In this document: piece after piece, positions 5,070-6,525 of the stretch
Position numbering within the stretch: position 1 is the stretch's first letter
How the letters are laid out: every line of letters starts with the position of its first letter
Assembly (NCBI GenBank): GCA_964463145.1
Contig: CAYXBG010000090.1
Coordinates: 1-6,525 of the forward strand
Direction: 5' to 3'
Source of the DNA: CAYXBG01 sp964463145
GTDB taxonomy: Bacteria > Acidobacteriota > UBA6911 > RPQK01 > CBDAPI01
DNA: 6,525 nucleotides
Position numbers and translations under genes: made by a program
Notes under the pieces: generated by a model
Seen by the model: only the letters and a program-made list of their open reading frames with translations
What the model was told of the DNA's origin: nothing
Database searches by the model: none

Positions 5070-6525
5070 ATGAGACTTCTAAAGGTAGGCGCGGCTACAC
5101 TTAACCAGACTCCATTGGATTGGACTAACAATCAATCTAATATCCTCTCAGCAATTCAAGAGGCACAGGATCAAGATGTTTCCATCCTTTGCCTACCAGA
5201 GCTATGCATAACAGGATACGGATGTGAAGACACCTTCCTCTCCCCGAGCGTCCTTCGGACATCTCTGGAAGTGGTTAAGGAGATCGTCCCCGCTTCTAAG
5301 AAACTTATTGTAAATGTAGGCCTTCCAATCCGTTACAAGAACGCTATCTTTAATACGGCCTGCCTTCTCTGTGACGGGAAAATAGCTGGATTTGCTGCCA
5401 AACGCTATTTGGCTAGATCAGGAATTCACTATGAACCTCGTTGGTTTCAAGGTTGGGCCAAAGGGAAGGATGCCCAATTAACCCTAGATGGAGATATCTA
5501 TCCCCTAGGAGATGTTCATTTCGACTGTGGTGGAATTCGTATCGGATTCGAGATTTGCGAAGATGCTTGGGTAGCGGACCGGCCTGGAGGGGGGCTTTCC
5601 TTGGATGGGGTCGACGTTATTATGAATCCAAGTGCTAGCCATTTCGCTTTCGGGAAACATGCCGTCCGAGAACGTTTTGTTTTGGAGGCTTCCAGGGCAT
5701 TTGGAGTCACTTATTTATACTCAAATATGCTCGGAAATGAAGCTGGGCGGGCTATCTACGATGGAGGAGCAATGGTGGCTTCTTGCGGTCGCCTCGATGC
5801 CGTCACTGAGAGGTTCTCCTTCAAATCATGCGAGATAGCAACAGCAACCATCGATCTCGACCAAACCCGCTTAGGTCAAGCGGTCAGTGCTACTCCCTCG
5901 GAAACGTCCAGAGAAGGTACTTCTCGTTGCGTTTCAACTAATTTCCAATACCCCGAAGTCCCGGTTTCCCAAACAGGATTGGAAGTAGCCACCTGGGAAC
6001 ACATTGAACATCTCAAGGAAGAAGAGTTTTCCCGAGCAGTCTCACTTGGTCTTTTTGACTATCTTCGCAAGAGTAAATCAAAAGGCTTCGTTGTGTCTCT
6101 CAGTGGTGGTGCTGATTCTTCTGCAGTTACTTGCCTCGTTGCCATAATGATTAATCTAGCGGTCAAGCAACTAGGCATAAATGTCTTCAAGAAAAGGCTT
6201 GCCCATATCCAAAATCTCACAGCTAAAGATACTCGTGGCCTAATAAAGCAACTACTGACATGTGTATACCAGTCGACACGAAATAGTTCTGAGGACACCC
6301 AAAAGTCTGCCTCTGGATTAGCTCTTGCTATTGGTGCTGAATTCCTAGAGTTCGATGTAGATCGCCTGGTTGAGAATTACCAAGAAATAGTCACTGTCAG
6401 TCTTGGCCGAAAACTTACCTGGGAGAGCGATGATATTTCTCTTCAAAATATCCAGGCACGGGTCCGATCTCCAGGAATATGGCGCGTGGCTAATTTGAAG
6501 CAGGCACTGCTCCTTTCAACCAGCA
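5070..6525 (+). CDS. nadE: Glutamine-dependent NAD+ synthetase, 3' end missing
   Basis: NadE makes NAD+ from nicotinic acid adenine dinucleotide and ATP. An N-terminal nitrilase-like glutaminase supplies ammonia to the C-terminal synthetase. Seen: 485 codons open to the window edge, out of the ~650-680 usual for this two-domain class. The glutaminase domain (about 1-290) carries the triad E44 (LPELCITGYG), K111 (AAKRYLA) and C163 (FEICEDAW), with NPSASHFAFGKH at 186-197. The synthetase domain begins near 320 and has the ATP pyrophosphatase loop SGGADSS (345-351), TRNSSEDT (403-410) and NIQARVRSP (460-468). The window ends at LLSTS, just inside the conserved LLSTSN segment. The start ATG 5070 gives the typical N-terminus MRLLKVGAATLNQTPLDW; an in-frame TGA at 5061-5063 excludes an earlier start. 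No Shine-Dalgarno sequence is visible. A 72-bp gap from moaE leaves open whether it is cotranscribed. Confidence 0.95.
   Translation, partial: MRLLKVGAATLNQTPLDWTNNQSNILSAIQEAQDQDVSILCLPELCITGYGCEDTFLSPSVLRTSLEVVKEIVPASKKLIVNVGLPIRYKNAIFNTACLLCDGKIAGFAAKRYLARSGIHYEPRWFQGWAKGKDAQLTLDGDIYPLGDVHFDCGGIRIGFEICEDAWVADRPGGGLSLDGVDVIMNPSASHFAFGKHAVRERFVLEASRAFGVTYLYSNMLGNEAGRAIYDGGAMVASCGRLDAVTERFSFKSCEIATATIDLDQTRLGQAVSATPSETSREGTSRCVSTNFQYPEVPVSQTGLEVATWEHIEHLKEEEFSRAVSLGLFDYLRKSKSKGFVVSLSGGADSSAVTCLVAIMINLAVKQLGINVFKKRLAHIQNLTAKDTRGLIKQLLTCVYQSTRNSSEDTQKSASGLALAIGAEFLEFDVDRLVENYQEIVTVSLGRKLTWESDDISLQNIQARVRSPGIWRVANLKQALLLSTS

Noticed and set aside
5441..5638. Short open frames inside nadE on both strands
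   Set aside because: The long frame from 5070 encodes both NadE domains with intact catalytic motifs, so these are out-of-frame shadows.

Overview
This is a 6.5 kb window of ordinary bacterial chromosome, tightly packed and with no sign of mobile DNA, CRISPR, phage or RNA genes. Gram-negative envelope genes (lnt, a SPOR protein, an NfeD/slipin pair) point to a diderm. The gene styles fit Verrucomicrobiota (Opitutae-like), especially the N-terminal glutaminase-type NAD synthetase and lnt next to prfB. That placement is my inference from family resemblance, not a search.

Left block, minus strand, read right to left (4257 down to 1): nfeD, a slipin/SPFH gene, a SPOR-domain gene, lnt and the start of prfB. 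Spacing is 14 nt, 2 nt, a 4-nt overlap (GTGA) and a 17-nt overlap, so it reads as one operon. NfeD is a membrane-bound serine protease and slipins are its usual partner. The SPOR protein is an inner-membrane-anchored peptidoglycan binder, Lnt finishes lipoprotein acylation, and RF2 (prfB) terminates translation. The prfB start contains the classic programmed +1 frameshift site (CTT TGA C).

Centre (4258-4320): a 63-bp divergent intergenic region with a good TATAAT box inside a short palindrome.

Right block, plus strand: moaD and moaE (the two subunits of molybdopterin synthase) overlap by 4 nt. A 72-bp AT-rich gap follows, then nadE (glutamine-dependent NAD+ synthetase), which is open to the window edge and so lacks its C-terminus.

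I found no undescribed system. The most interesting details are translational. The prfB frameshift site lacks the usual internal Shine-Dalgarno stimulator. MoaD carries two residues (Ser-Leu) beyond the normally terminal Gly-Gly, and the two Gly codons (GGA GGA) double as the Shine-Dalgarno sequence for moaE. The same spot (GGAGGA-TCT-CTT-TGA) resembles an RF2 frameshift cassette.
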